A stretch of 64,000 nucleotides of DNA from Pseudomonas sp. TH31 (GTDB lineage Bacteria; Pseudomonadota; Gammaproteobacteria; Pseudomonadales; Pseudomonadaceae), in contig NZ_JAEKEZ010000038.1 in the NCBI RefSeq assembly GCF_016650815.1, forward strand, positions 427,513 to 491,512, written 5' to 3'. A program made the position numbers and the translations under genes. The notes below the pieces were generated by a model. The model was not told where the DNA came from. It worked only from the letters and a program-made list of their open reading frames with translations, and searched no databases. How positions within the stretch are numbered: position 1 is the first letter of the stretch; every line of letters begins with the position of its first letter. Shown here in pieces: positions 45,384 through 53,427 of the stretch.

Positions 45384-45842
45384 ATGCCTGTCTGTTCGAA
45401 TGCTGGTCATCTGCGCATTGGTCGCTTCTCCGAGCCTGGACGTATTTACCTGATAACGGCTGTCGTTCACCAACGGCAGCCGTTTTTTGCCGATTGGTGT
45501 TTGGGCCGATTGGTCGTAAAGCAGCTGCGCGAGGCTGAAGCTGAAGGGGGTGCGGATTTTTTGACATGGGTTGTGATGCCCGATCATATGCACTGCCTGT
45601 TGCAGTTGAGGGGTAAAACATTGGCCGAGGTCATGTGCCGAATCAAATCCCGTAGCAGTTTGGCCGTTAATCAGGCGTTGGGGCGACGAGGGCGGCTGTG
45701 GCAGAAGGGCTATCACGATCGAGCGGTTCGAAGGGAGGAAGATGTGAAGGACCTTGCACGATACGTCGTTTGCAACCCCGTACGTGCAGGTCTGGTTACG
45801 CGTGTTCACGATTATCCGCTATGGGATGCGTGTTGGCTCTGA
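45384..45842 (+). CDS. rayT: REP-associated tyrosine transposase (RAYT)
   Basis: Single-copy-type transposase of 152 aa in the Y1/IS200-like HUH superfamily. The metal-binding HUH motif is MPDHMHCLLQL (about residues 63-73) and the catalytic Tyr is in KGYHDRAVRREEDVKDLARYVVCNP (about 113). The opening IGRFSEPGRIYLITAVVHQRQPFF is typical of RAYTs. AGGAGG lies 7 bp before the ATG. No terminal inverted repeats of an insertion sequence flank it; instead three REP copies lie immediately downstream. RAYTs are thought to move REP/REPIN elements in trans. Confidence 0.93.
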   Translation: MPVCSNAGHLRIGRFSEPGRIYLITAVVHQRQPFFADWCLGRLVVKQLREAEAEGGADFLTWVVMPDHMHCLLQLRGKTLAEVMCRIKSRSSLAVNQALGRRGRLWQKGYHDRAVRREEDVKDLARYVVCNPVRAGLVTRVHDYPLWDACWL

Positions 45843-45891
45843 TGTGTCGCATCGCCTGTTTTACGGCGGCTTCGTCCGAACGCGGCCCGTA

Positions 45892-46217
45892 CCGGACGCA
45901 GCCTTCGGCAGCTGCTACAGGGGTTGTGCGCGCCGTGTTTGTGTAGCCGCTGGCGAAGGCTGCGTTCGAGCGCGCAGCGGTCGTAAAACCATTCACCTCG
46001 ATACCAGCTGACAGAGGCGACTGCTTCGCAGCCGGACGCAGCCTTCGGCAGCTGCTACAGGGGTTGTGTGCGCCGTGCTGTGTAGCCGCTGGCGAAGGCT
46101 GCGTTCGAGCGCGCAGCGGTCGTAAAACCATTCACCTCGATACCAGCTGACAGAGGCGACTGCTTCGCAGCCGGACGCAGCCTTCGGCAGCTGCTACAGG
46201 GGTTGTGCGCGCCGTGC
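45892..46217. repeat. RAYT-linked REP cluster, 2.3 units of 139-140 bp
   Basis: Tandem units start at 45892, 46032 and 46171; the last is partial. Each begins with an inverse REP (complement of GCTGCCGAAGGCTGC, followed by GCTAC rather than CCTAC). A plus-orientation REP (GCTGGCGAAGGCTGC) comes next, then a linker containing GTCGTAAAACC and CTTCGCAGCC. The elements are related to, but distinct from, the GTAGGAG-type REPs elsewhere in the window. The first begins 50 bp after the RAYT stop. Confidence 0.92.
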
Positions 46218-46261
46218 TTTGGGTCGCCCTGACGAAGTCGCCTAAACAAAGCGAGTACTCA

Positions 46262-46592
46262 CCAAGTGTTTAATTAGTTGATGGCAATGCACTGGCACTC
46301 ATATTAATAAGTCCAGCAAAGTGAGACGCTTTCGACAAAATGCAACTTACATCTATTTAATATTTAAATACCAAATTGTCTGACAATCATTTCAAAATGC
46401 CTCTCGGCAAACAATATTTCGACCCCGCATCCATTGTTTCCGGGCACTTGCCTGAGTGCACAAATTAGGCCTCAAAAAAGTAGTAGACGTTTGATTTCAA
46501 ATTGTGTCAGGTTTCTTACGCCTTCATTGGGCGAGTGATTGGACGATCTCGCCAGAGATTGTCCCGTCGGACAAAAACTGTTCCATTGATTA
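46262..46592 (+). promoter_or_regulatory. AT-rich promoter region of aprA
   Basis: Non-coding 350 bp ahead of aprA, much richer in A+T than its surroundings. It contains the dyad ATTGTC-T-GACAAT (46375-46387) and the nearby run TATTTAATATTTAAATA. No sigma-70 boxes can be fixed with confidence. A transcription-factor site at the dyad is possible. Confidence 0.45.
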
Positions 46593-46602
46593 ACAAGGAA
46601 GT
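46593..46602 (+). promoter_or_regulatory. RsmA/RsmE (CsrA) binding site over the aprA ribosome binding site
   Basis: ACAAGGAAGT fits the (A/U)CANGGANG(U/A) consensus exactly and contains the aprA ribosome binding site 6 bp before ATG 46609. In P. fluorescens-group strains aprA translation is repressed by RsmA/E and released by Gac-controlled small RNAs. Confidence 0.7.
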
Positions 46603-46608
46603 GTGTTT

Positions 46609-48063
46609 ATGTCGAAAGTAAAAGCCAAAGCTGTTGATTCCGCCGAACTGGCCTTCCAGCCACTGCAAGCACTGGCCGCGCCGAGTTCTGCGTTCAACCA
46701 GATCGATAGCTTCAGCCATCAGTACGATCGTGGCGGCAACCTCACGGTCAATGGCAAACCCTCCTTCTCGGTGGATCAAGCCGCGACGCAACTGCTGCGC
46801 GATGGTGCTTCCTGGCACGATCTCAACGGCAGCGGCAAGATCGAACTGACTTACACCTTTCTGACGTCCCAGACCTCGAACTTCAGCGGTCTGGGTGTCA
46901 CCGGTTTCAGTCAGTTCAGCGCCCTGCAAAAAGCCCAGGCCGTGCTCGCCATGCAATCCTGGGGCGATGTGGCCAATGTTACTTTTGCCGAAGCGTCCAA
47001 GGGTGGCGATGGCCACATGACTTTCGGTAACTACAGCGGCGGCCAGGAAGGTGCGGCGGCATTTGCGTTCCTGCCGGGCACGGAGCCGGGTTATGACGGT
47101 CAGTCCTGGTACCTGACTGGCAGTGGCTACAACGTCAACAAAACCCTGGGTTTGAGCAACTACGGGCGTCAAACCCTGACGCATGAAATTGGCCACACCC
47201 TGGGCCTGGCTCACCCTGGCGACTACAACGCCGGCGAAGGCAACCCGACCTATAACGACGCGTCCTACGGCCAGGACACCCGTGGCTACAGCCTCATGAG
47301 CTACTGGAGTGAAAGCAATACCAACCAGAACTTCAGCAAGGGCGGCGTCGAAGCATATTCGTCCGGCCCGCTGATGGACGATATCGCGGCCATTCAGAAG
47401 CTCTACGGCGCCAACATGGAAACCCGTACCGGTGACACCACCTACGGTTTCAACTCCAATGCGGGTCGTGACTTCCTGAGCGCCACCTCGTCGTCCGACA
47501 AGCTGGTGTTCTCGGTTTGGGATGCGGGTGGCAAGGACACCCTGGACTTCTCCGGTTTTACCCAAAACCAGAAGATCAACCTCAATGATGCCTCGTTCTC
47601 CGACGTTGGTGGCATGGTGGGCAACGTGTCCATCGCCAAGGGCGCGATTATCGAGAACGCCATTGGCGGTTCGGGCAATGACTTGCTGATCGGTAACAGC
47701 GTGGCCAACGAGCTGAAGGGCGGTGCCGGCAACGACATCCTCTACGGCGCGGGCGGTGCAGACAAGCTGTGGGGTGGTTCGGGTTCGGACACCTTCGTGT
47801 TTGCCGCCAGCACCGACTCCAAGCCAGGTGCGGCTGATCAGATCCTCGATTTTGTCAGTGGCCTGGACAAGATCGACCTGACCGGCATCACCAAAGGCGC
47901 AGGCCTGCACTTCGTGAATTCGTTCACGGGTGCGGCAGGCGATGCGGTGCTGACCTCCTCCGGTGGCAACAGCCTGTTGTCGGTGGACTTCTCCGGGCAC
48001 GGCGTGGCTGACTTCCTGGTCAGCACCGTTGGTCAGGCAGCTACCACAGACATCGTGGCTTGA
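46609..48063 (+). CDS. aprA: Secreted serralysin-type alkaline metalloprotease AprA
   Basis: Zinc metalloprotease of 484 aa in peptidase family M10B. The zinc site HEIGHTLGLAHP starts at His192, with the Met-turn SLMSYW about 35 residues later. Glycine-rich RTX calcium repeats (GGSGNDLLIGN, GGAGNDILYGAGGADKLWGGSGSDTF) occupy about 345-395. The C-terminus ends DIVA, the usual hydrophobic type I secretion tail of this family. There is no N-terminal signal peptide. ATG 46609 is preferred over an in-frame GTG at 46603. The gene opens the export and exoenzyme cluster and is the spoilage and virulence-type protease (AprX) of this group. Confidence 0.96.
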   Translation: MSKVKAKAVDSAELAFQPLQALAAPSSAFNQIDSFSHQYDRGGNLTVNGKPSFSVDQAATQLLRDGASWHDLNGSGKIELTYTFLTSQTSNFSGLGVTGFSQFSALQKAQAVLAMQSWGDVANVTFAEASKGGDGHMTFGNYSGGQEGAAAFAFLPGTEPGYDGQSWYLTGSGYNVNKTLGLSNYGRQTLTHEIGHTLGLAHPGDYNAGEGNPTYNDASYGQDTRGYSLMSYWSESNTNQNFSKGGVEAYSSGPLMDDIAAIQKLYGANMETRTGDTTYGFNSNAGRDFLSATSSSDKLVFSVWDAGGKDTLDFSGFTQNQKINLNDASFSDVGGMVGNVSIAKGAIIENAIGGSGNDLLIGNSVANELKGGAGNDILYGAGGADKLWGGSGSDTFVFAASTDSKPGAADQILDFVSGLDKIDLTGITKGAGLHFVNSFTGAAGDAVLTSSGGNSLLSVDFSGHGVADFLVSTVGQAATTDIVA

Positions 48064-48076
48064 TTCAAGGCAAAAG

Positions 48077-48103
48077 GAGCGCGGCGCCTGAGGCGCCGCG
48101 CTC
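48077..48103 (+). terminator. Strong stem-loop between aprA and aprI
   Basis: GAGCGCGGCGCC and its exact complement form a 12 bp stem on a TGA loop, 13 bp after aprA. No U run follows, so it may protect the aprA 3' end or attenuate rather than fully stop transcription. Confidence 0.75.
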
Positions 48104-48159
48104 TGTCCTTGCATCGTTGCCAGGTGTGAGTAAGGCTACACGCCGGAGTAAAACGTATT

Positions 48160-48594
48160 ATGACCCATAACGCCTTTACCTACAGAGCAACCGCGTGGCT
48201 ATTGGCGACGCTGATGATGTTTTTTGGAGATGTAGCCATGGCAAGCAGCCTGAAATTAGCGGACCCCTCGGAACTGGCAGGTCGTTGGCAGGCCACCCTC
48301 AACTCCCCGCAAGACGCCGCCGAATCCCAAGCGTTGCAGGACAAGCCGTCGAACGTCTGCGCCATCGAATTTGAACAACAGCAAACCCTGGGTCATGGTG
48401 CCGAATGCCTCAGTGCCTGGCTGGACGAACCGGCGATTGGCTGGTTCCCGGAACCGGACGGCATCTCGATTACCGGCAAAGAGGGTTCAAGAATTGTGTT
48501 CTTCAGCCTACAGCGTGAGGGGCTTTATAAAAGTGCTGTTCTGAAGTCAGGTCTGGTCATTACGCTCGTGCGCGCAGTGCAAGGAAAAAAATAG
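48160..48594 (+). CDS. aprI: Periplasmic alkaline protease inhibitor AprI
   Basis: Small inhibitor of the Inh family (144 aa with signal). The N-terminus is a secretion signal ending near AMASS. Two Cys residues in NVCAIEFEQQQTLGHGAECLSAW can form the family disulphide, and the beta-barrel pattern (ELAGRWQATL, SRIVFFSLQREGLYKS) follows. It would bind and silence AprA in the periplasm. The start may be 48160 or an internal ATG near 48214. Confidence 0.9.
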   Translation: MTHNAFTYRATAWLLATLMMFFGDVAMASSLKLADPSELAGRWQATLNSPQDAAESQALQDKPSNVCAIEFEQQQTLGHGAECLSAWLDEPAIGWFPEPDGISITGKEGSRIVFFSLQREGLYKSAVLKSGLVITLVRAVQGKK

Positions 48595-48796
48595 CTGACC
48601 CGATGCCAGGTGCCGAATATATAGCTCGCCAGTGCAGTTATAAGCAGCCTTTCATTAACCGTAACTCTCGATTGATTAAAAGAGTTGTTATGAATGTGTA
48701 AGCAGTAACGTGCGAAGAATGTCTCGACCCGTGTGCGGACAGATTAATAGAAATCTCGCCAACGAATGGCGAGGCATATCATCTCAGGAAAACTCA

Positions 48797-50584
48797 ATGA
48801 AGATGGCGAACGCCCCAGGCACCGCACCGTTATTCAAGGCGCTGGGCGATTATAAAAGTATCCTGGTCAGCGTCGGTTGTTTTACCGCGTTGATTAACGT
48901 GCTGATGCTGGTTCCGTCTATTTACATGCTCCAGGTTTATGACCGAGTGCTGTCTTCGCAAAACGAAACAACCCTGGCCATGTTGTCATTGATGGTGGTG
49001 GGTTTCTTTGCCTTCATCGGCCTGCTGGAGATCGTGCGCAGTTTCATCGTTATCCGCATCGGCAGCCAACTGGAACGCCGCTTTAACCTGCGGGTCTATC
49101 AGGCGGCGTTCGAGCGCAACCTGTTTAAAGGCGAGGGCAACGCCGGGCAGTCGCTCGGGGATCTGACCCACATTCGCCAGTTCGTCACCGGCCCGGCATT
49201 GTTCGCCTTCTTCGATGCGCCGTGGTTCCCGGTATACCTGTTTGTGATTTTCCTGTTTAACGTCTGGCTGGGCGTGCTGGCCACTGCCGGTGCGGTGCTG
49301 CTGATCGGCCTGGCATTCCTTAACGAGGCCATGACCAAAAAGCCGTTGGGCGAAGCCGCGGGTTTTTCCCAACGGTCCAGCCAACTGGCCACCAGCCACT
49401 TGCATAACGCCGAAACCATTCAGGCCATGGGCATGCTCGGGGCCTTGCGCAAGCGCTGGTTCCAGGTGCATTCGCGCTTCCTGGGTTTGCAAAATCAGGC
49501 CAGCGACACCGGTGCAGTCATCAGCTCCGCGAGCAAGACCTTGCGCCTGTGCCTGCAATCGCTGGTGCTGGGCCTGGGCGCCTTGTTGGTGATCAAGGGC
49601 GAAATGACCGCCGGGATGATGATTGCCGGCTCCATTCTCATGGGCCGGGTCCTGAGCCCCATCGATCAACTGATCGCAGTGTGGAAACAATGGAGCGGCG
49701 CCAAACTCGCTTACCGCCGCCTCGACGCGTTGCTGCAAGCCTATCCACCCAGTGACGAAGCCATGGAGCTGCCGGCACCCAAAGGTCAGATCAGCTTTGA
49801 ACAAGTCAGTGCCGGCCCTCCGGGCAAGCGTGCTGCCACGTTGCAGATGGTCAATTTCAGTCTGGGCGCAGGGGAAGTATTGGGTGTGCTCGGCGCCTCC
49901 GGGTCCGGTAAGTCGACTTTGGCCCGCGTGCTGGTCGGTGTCTGGCCGACCCTCGGCGGTACGGTGCGGCTTGACGGCGCGGACATCCATCGCTGGAACC
50001 GCGACGATCTCGGGCCGTACATCGGCTATCTGCCTCAGGACATCGAGCTGTTCAGCGGCAGCATCGCGGAAAACATCGCGCGGTTCCGTGAAGCAGACCC
50101 ACAGAAAGTTGTTGAGGCCGCGCAACATGCCGGTGTCCACGAAATGATCCTGCGCATGCCCCAAGGGTACGACACCGTGCTGGGTGAAGACGGCAGCGGT
50201 TTGTCCGGCGGCCAGAAGCAGCGCGTGGCCCTGGCTCGTGCTCTGTACGGTGAACCGAGCCTGGTGGTGCTGGATGAACCCAACTCCAACCTCGACACCG
50301 TCGGTGAAGCGGCACTGGCCGGCGCCATCGCACACATGAAGGCCCGGGGCACCAGCGTGATTCTGGTGACTCACCGTTCCTCGGCCCTGGCCCAGGCCGA
50401 CAAGTTGCTGGTACTCAACGAAGGGCGCCTGCAGGCGTTTGGCCCGAGTCACGATGTGCTGAAGGCACTGTCCGGGAACGCGTCTGCCAACCAGGAGCAG
50501 CAAAGAGACAAACCAGCGCAGGCACCCGGCGGGCTCAGCATGAGCCGGCAGTATCAGCCCACGACAAGGAATTCGGGTGTATGA
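48797..50584 (+). CDS. aprD: Type I secretion ABC transporter AprD
   Basis: Inner-membrane ABC exporter of 595 aa with a six-helix membrane domain (about 20-310) and an ATPase domain. Walker A GASGSGKST is near residue 370, signature LSGGQKQRVALARAL near 475, Walker B SLVVLDEPNSNLD near 500. ATG 48797 (MKMANAPGTAPLFKALGDYK) is chosen because AGGAAA precedes it; the longer frame is intergenic. It overlaps aprE by 4 bp. It lacks an N-terminal C39 peptidase, as expected for RTX exporters. Confidence 0.94.
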   Translation: MKMANAPGTAPLFKALGDYKSILVSVGCFTALINVLMLVPSIYMLQVYDRVLSSQNETTLAMLSLMVVGFFAFIGLLEIVRSFIVIRIGSQLERRFNLRVYQAAFERNLFKGEGNAGQSLGDLTHIRQFVTGPALFAFFDAPWFPVYLFVIFLFNVWLGVLATAGAVLLIGLAFLNEAMTKKPLGEAAGFSQRSSQLATSHLHNAETIQAMGMLGALRKRWFQVHSRFLGLQNQASDTGAVISSASKTLRLCLQSLVLGLGALLVIKGEMTAGMMIAGSILMGRVLSPIDQLIAVWKQWSGAKLAYRRLDALLQAYPPSDEAMELPAPKGQISFEQVSAGPPGKRAATLQMVNFSLGAGEVLGVLGASGSGKSTLARVLVGVWPTLGGTVRLDGADIHRWNRDDLGPYIGYLPQDIELFSGSIAENIARFREADPQKVVEAAQHAGVHEMILRMPQGYDTVLGEDGSGLSGGQKQRVALARALYGEPSLVVLDEPNSNLDTVGEAALAGAIAHMKARGTSVILVTHRSSALAQADKLLVLNEGRLQAFGPSHDVLKALSGNASANQEQQRDKPAQAPGGLSMSRQYQPTTRNSGV

Positions 50585-51930
50585 GCAGCGCACGCATGAA
50601 CACTGAAAACGAAGCGACGATGGAGCACGATTACGTCGCCGAGCGCCCTGAGCGCGACGCCAGATTCTTCGCCCACATGGGCTGGATTCTGGCGATCGTC
50701 GGTGCTGGCAGTTTCTTCACCTGGGCGAGCCTCGCCCCACTGGATCAAGGCATCCCGGTGCAAGGCACCGTGGTGGTGTCCGGCAAGCGCAAGGCGGTGC
50801 AATCGATGAGCCCCGGCGTCGTCAGCCGGATTCTGGTGCGCGAAGGCCAGATGGTGAAACTGGGTCAGCCGCTGTTCCAGCTCGACCAGACCCAAGTCGC
50901 GGCCGACGTCGATTCGCTGCAAGCGCAATACCGCATGGCCTGGGCCAGCGTGGCGCGTTGGGAGAGCGAACGGGACAACCTCAAACAGGTGAATTTCCCG
51001 GCCGAGTTAAGCAAGGATGCCGACCCACGACTGGCGCTGGTGCTTGAAGGCCAACGCCAATTGTTCAGCAGCCGCCGCGAAGCCTATTTCCGCGAGCAGG
51101 GCGGATTGCGCGCCAACATAGAAGGCGCCAGTGCGCAATTGGCCGGCATGCGCCGTGCGCGCACCGACCTGACGGCTCAGGCCAACTCCTTGCAACAGCA
51201 GTTGAGCAACCTTCAGCCCTTGGCGGACAACGGCTACATCCCGCGCAACCGGCTGATGGAATACCAGCGTCAACTGTCGCAGGTGCAGCAACAACTGGCC
51301 GAGAACACCGGTGAAAGCGGCCGGGTGGAGCAGGGCATCCTCGAAGCGAAGCTCAAGCTGCAACAGCACATCGAGGAGTACCAGAAAGAAGTCCGCACGC
51401 AACTGGCCGACGCGCAACTCAAAAGCGTCACCCTGAAGGAGCAACTGACCTCCGCCGGGTTCGACTTGCAACACCGCGAGATCATCGCCACGGCTGACGG
51501 CATTGCGGTCAACCTTGGGGTTCACACCGAAGGCGCGGTGGTGCGCCAGGGCGAAACCCTGCTGGAAATCGTGCCACAAGGCACCACGCTGGAAGTGGAA
51601 GGGCACTTGCCGGTCAACCTGATCGACAAGGTCGGCACGCACCTGCCGGTGGACATTCTGTTCACCGCATTCAACCAGAGCCGCACGCCCCGCGTGCCGG
51701 GTCAGGTGAGCCTGATTTCTGCCGACCAGATGATCGACGAAAAAACCGGCGCGCCGTATTACGTACTGCGCAGCAGTGTCAGTGACCAGGCCATGGAAAA
51801 ACTCCACGGGCTGGTGATCAAACCTGGCATGCCCGCAGAAATGTTCGTGCGTACGGGTGAGCGTTCACTCCTCAACTATCTGTTCAAACCGCTGCTCGAC
51901 CGGGCAGGCTCCGCGTTGACCGAGGAATAA
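50581..51930 (+). CDS. aprE: Type I secretion membrane-fusion protein AprE
   Basis: HlyD-family adaptor of 449 aa. It has a single N-terminal membrane helix (MGWILAIVGAGSFFTWASLA, about 35-55), a lipoyl-like half (VQGTVVVSGKRKAVQSMSPGVVSRILVREGQMV), a long coiled hairpin (about 120-290) and a C-terminal beta-barrel. It links AprD to AprF across the periplasm. The ATG overlaps the aprD stop, and its own stop lies 2 bp before the aprF start. Confidence 0.94.
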   Translation: MSSARMNTENEATMEHDYVAERPERDARFFAHMGWILAIVGAGSFFTWASLAPLDQGIPVQGTVVVSGKRKAVQSMSPGVVSRILVREGQMVKLGQPLFQLDQTQVAADVDSLQAQYRMAWASVARWESERDNLKQVNFPAELSKDADPRLALVLEGQRQLFSSRREAYFREQGGLRANIEGASAQLAGMRRARTDLTAQANSLQQQLSNLQPLADNGYIPRNRLMEYQRQLSQVQQQLAENTGESGRVEQGILEAKLKLQQHIEEYQKEVRTQLADAQLKSVTLKEQLTSAGFDLQHREIIATADGIAVNLGVHTEGAVVRQGETLLEIVPQGTTLEVEGHLPVNLIDKVGTHLPVDILFTAFNQSRTPRVPGQVSLISADQMIDEKTGAPYYVLRSSVSDQAMEKLHGLVIKPGMPAEMFVRTGERSLLNYLFKPLLDRAGSALTEE

Positions 51931-51932
51931 GG

Positions 51933-53297
51933 ATGTTCGGTTGTATGAATAAGCTTTCCATGCTCGGGGCGGCCCTGGCGTTGCTGACCTGCAACAGTGC
52001 GATGGCCCAGGGGCCGTTTGAAATCTACGAACAAGCGTTGCGCAATGACCCGGTGTTCCTCGGCGCGATCAAGGAGCGGGATGCCGGCCTTGAAAACCGC
52101 ATCATCGGCCGCGCCGGGCTGTTGCCCAAGATCGGTTACAACTACAACAAGGGGCGTAACTCTTCCAAGGCCACGCAACTGAACGAGCGCGGGCAAAACG
52201 GTAGCCAGGACCGCAACTACAGCAGTTACGGCTCGACCCTGACCCTGCAACAACCGTTGCTCGACTACGAGGCGTACGCCTCGTATCGCAAAGGTGTGGC
52301 GCAAGCGTTGTTCGCCGACGAAGCCTTTCGCGGCAAGAGCCAGGAGTTGCTGGTGAGGGTGCTGGAGAACTACACCAAGGCGTTGTTCGCTCAGGACCAG
52401 ATCGACATCGCGCAAGCGAAGAAGAAAGCCTTCGAACAACAGTTCCAGCAGAACGAACAGATGTTCCGCCAGGGCGAGGGCACGCGCACCGATATTCTGG
52501 AAGCCGAGTCCCGTTATGAGCTGGCCACGGCCGAGGAAATCGAGGCCCGCGATGAGCAGGACGCCTCGTTGCGCGAGCTTGGGGCGTTGATTGGTGTGCC
52601 GACAATCAACATCGGCGATCTGACGCCGCTGGATCAGAACTTCCAGACCTTCACCTTGCAACCGGCCAACTACGATACCTGGCACGAGATGGCGGTGGCC
52701 AACAACCCGAACCTGGCCTCCCAGCGCCAGGCTGTGGAAGTGGCGCGCTACGAGGTTGAACGCAACCGTGCCGGGCACCTGCCGAAACTGAGCGCCTATG
52801 CCTCGGTGCGCCAGAACGAGTCGGAAAGCGGCAATACCTACAACCAGCGCTACGACACCAACACCATTGGCATCGAAGTCAACGTGCCGCTGTATGCCGG
52901 CGGCGGGGTCTCGGCGATGACCCGCCAGGCCAGCAGTAACATGGAACAGGCCGAGTACGAGCTGGATGGCAAGACCCGGGAAACCTTGATCGAATTGCGC
53001 CGCCAGTTCAGTGCCTGCCTGTCCGGGGTGAGCAAACTGCGGGCCTATCAAAAAGCCCTGACCTCCGCTGAAGCGTTGGTGGTCTCGACCAAGCAAAGCA
53101 TTCTGGGCGGCGAGCGCGTCAACCTTGATGCGCTGAACGCGGAACAACAGCTCTATACCACCCGCCGCGACCTGGCCCAGACGCGTTATGACTACCTGAT
53201 GGCGTGGACCAAATTGCATTACTACGCCGGGACCTTGAACGAGCAGGATTTGGCCAGGGTTGATGAGGCGTTTGGCCAGGGCCCAAGGACCCGGTAA
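51933..53297 (+). CDS. aprF: Type I secretion outer-membrane channel AprF
   Basis: TolC-like outer-membrane protein of 454 aa. The N-terminal signal peptide (from MNKLSMLGAALALLTCNSAMAQ) is followed by GPFEIYEQALRNDPVFLGAIKERDAG and two repeated channel-helix regions (for example ARYEVERNRAGHLPKLSAYASVRQN). Start 51933 sits close behind GAGGAA; ATG 51945 is the alternative. It completes the AprDEF exporter. A REP pair follows, before prtA. Confidence 0.93.
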   Translation: MFGCMNKLSMLGAALALLTCNSAMAQGPFEIYEQALRNDPVFLGAIKERDAGLENRIIGRAGLLPKIGYNYNKGRNSSKATQLNERGQNGSQDRNYSSYGSTLTLQQPLLDYEAYASYRKGVAQALFADEAFRGKSQELLVRVLENYTKALFAQDQIDIAQAKKKAFEQQFQQNEQMFRQGEGTRTDILEAESRYELATAEEIEARDEQDASLRELGALIGVPTINIGDLTPLDQNFQTFTLQPANYDTWHEMAVANNPNLASQRQAVEVARYEVERNRAGHLPKLSAYASVRQNESESGNTYNQRYDTNTIGIEVNVPLYAGGGVSAMTRQASSNMEQAEYELDGKTRETLIELRRQFSACLSGVSKLRAYQKALTSAEALVVSTKQSILGGERVNLDALNAEQQLYTTRRDLAQTRYDYLMAWTKLHYYAGTLNEQDLARVDEAFGQGPRTR

Positions 53298-53332
53298 CAC
53301 CCAAGGAAAAATCGCACATCCCGTAGGAGCTG

Positions 53333-53404
53333 CCGAAGGCTGCGATCTTTTGATCTCGGCATTCTTGCAAATGCCAAAAGATCGCAGCCTGCGGCAGCTC
53401 CTGC
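53333..53404. repeat. REPIN between aprF and prtA
   Basis: Inverted pair of GCTGCCGAAGGCTGC-class REPs (53333-53365 and about 53374-53404) with a short loop. The second arm has diverged (CCTGCGGCAG). Confidence 0.9.
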
Positions 53405-53427
53405 AAAAACAAGAAAAGCGAGAAGAC

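Noticed and set aside
45384..45842. A complete IS200/IS605 insertion sequence
   Set aside because: The protein has the RAYT pattern, there is no tnpB, and no left-end structure is visible upstream. It fits a stationary RAYT gene.
45843..46260. Small frames on both strands downstream of the RAYT gene
   Set aside because: They translate the REP tandem and share no features with proteins.
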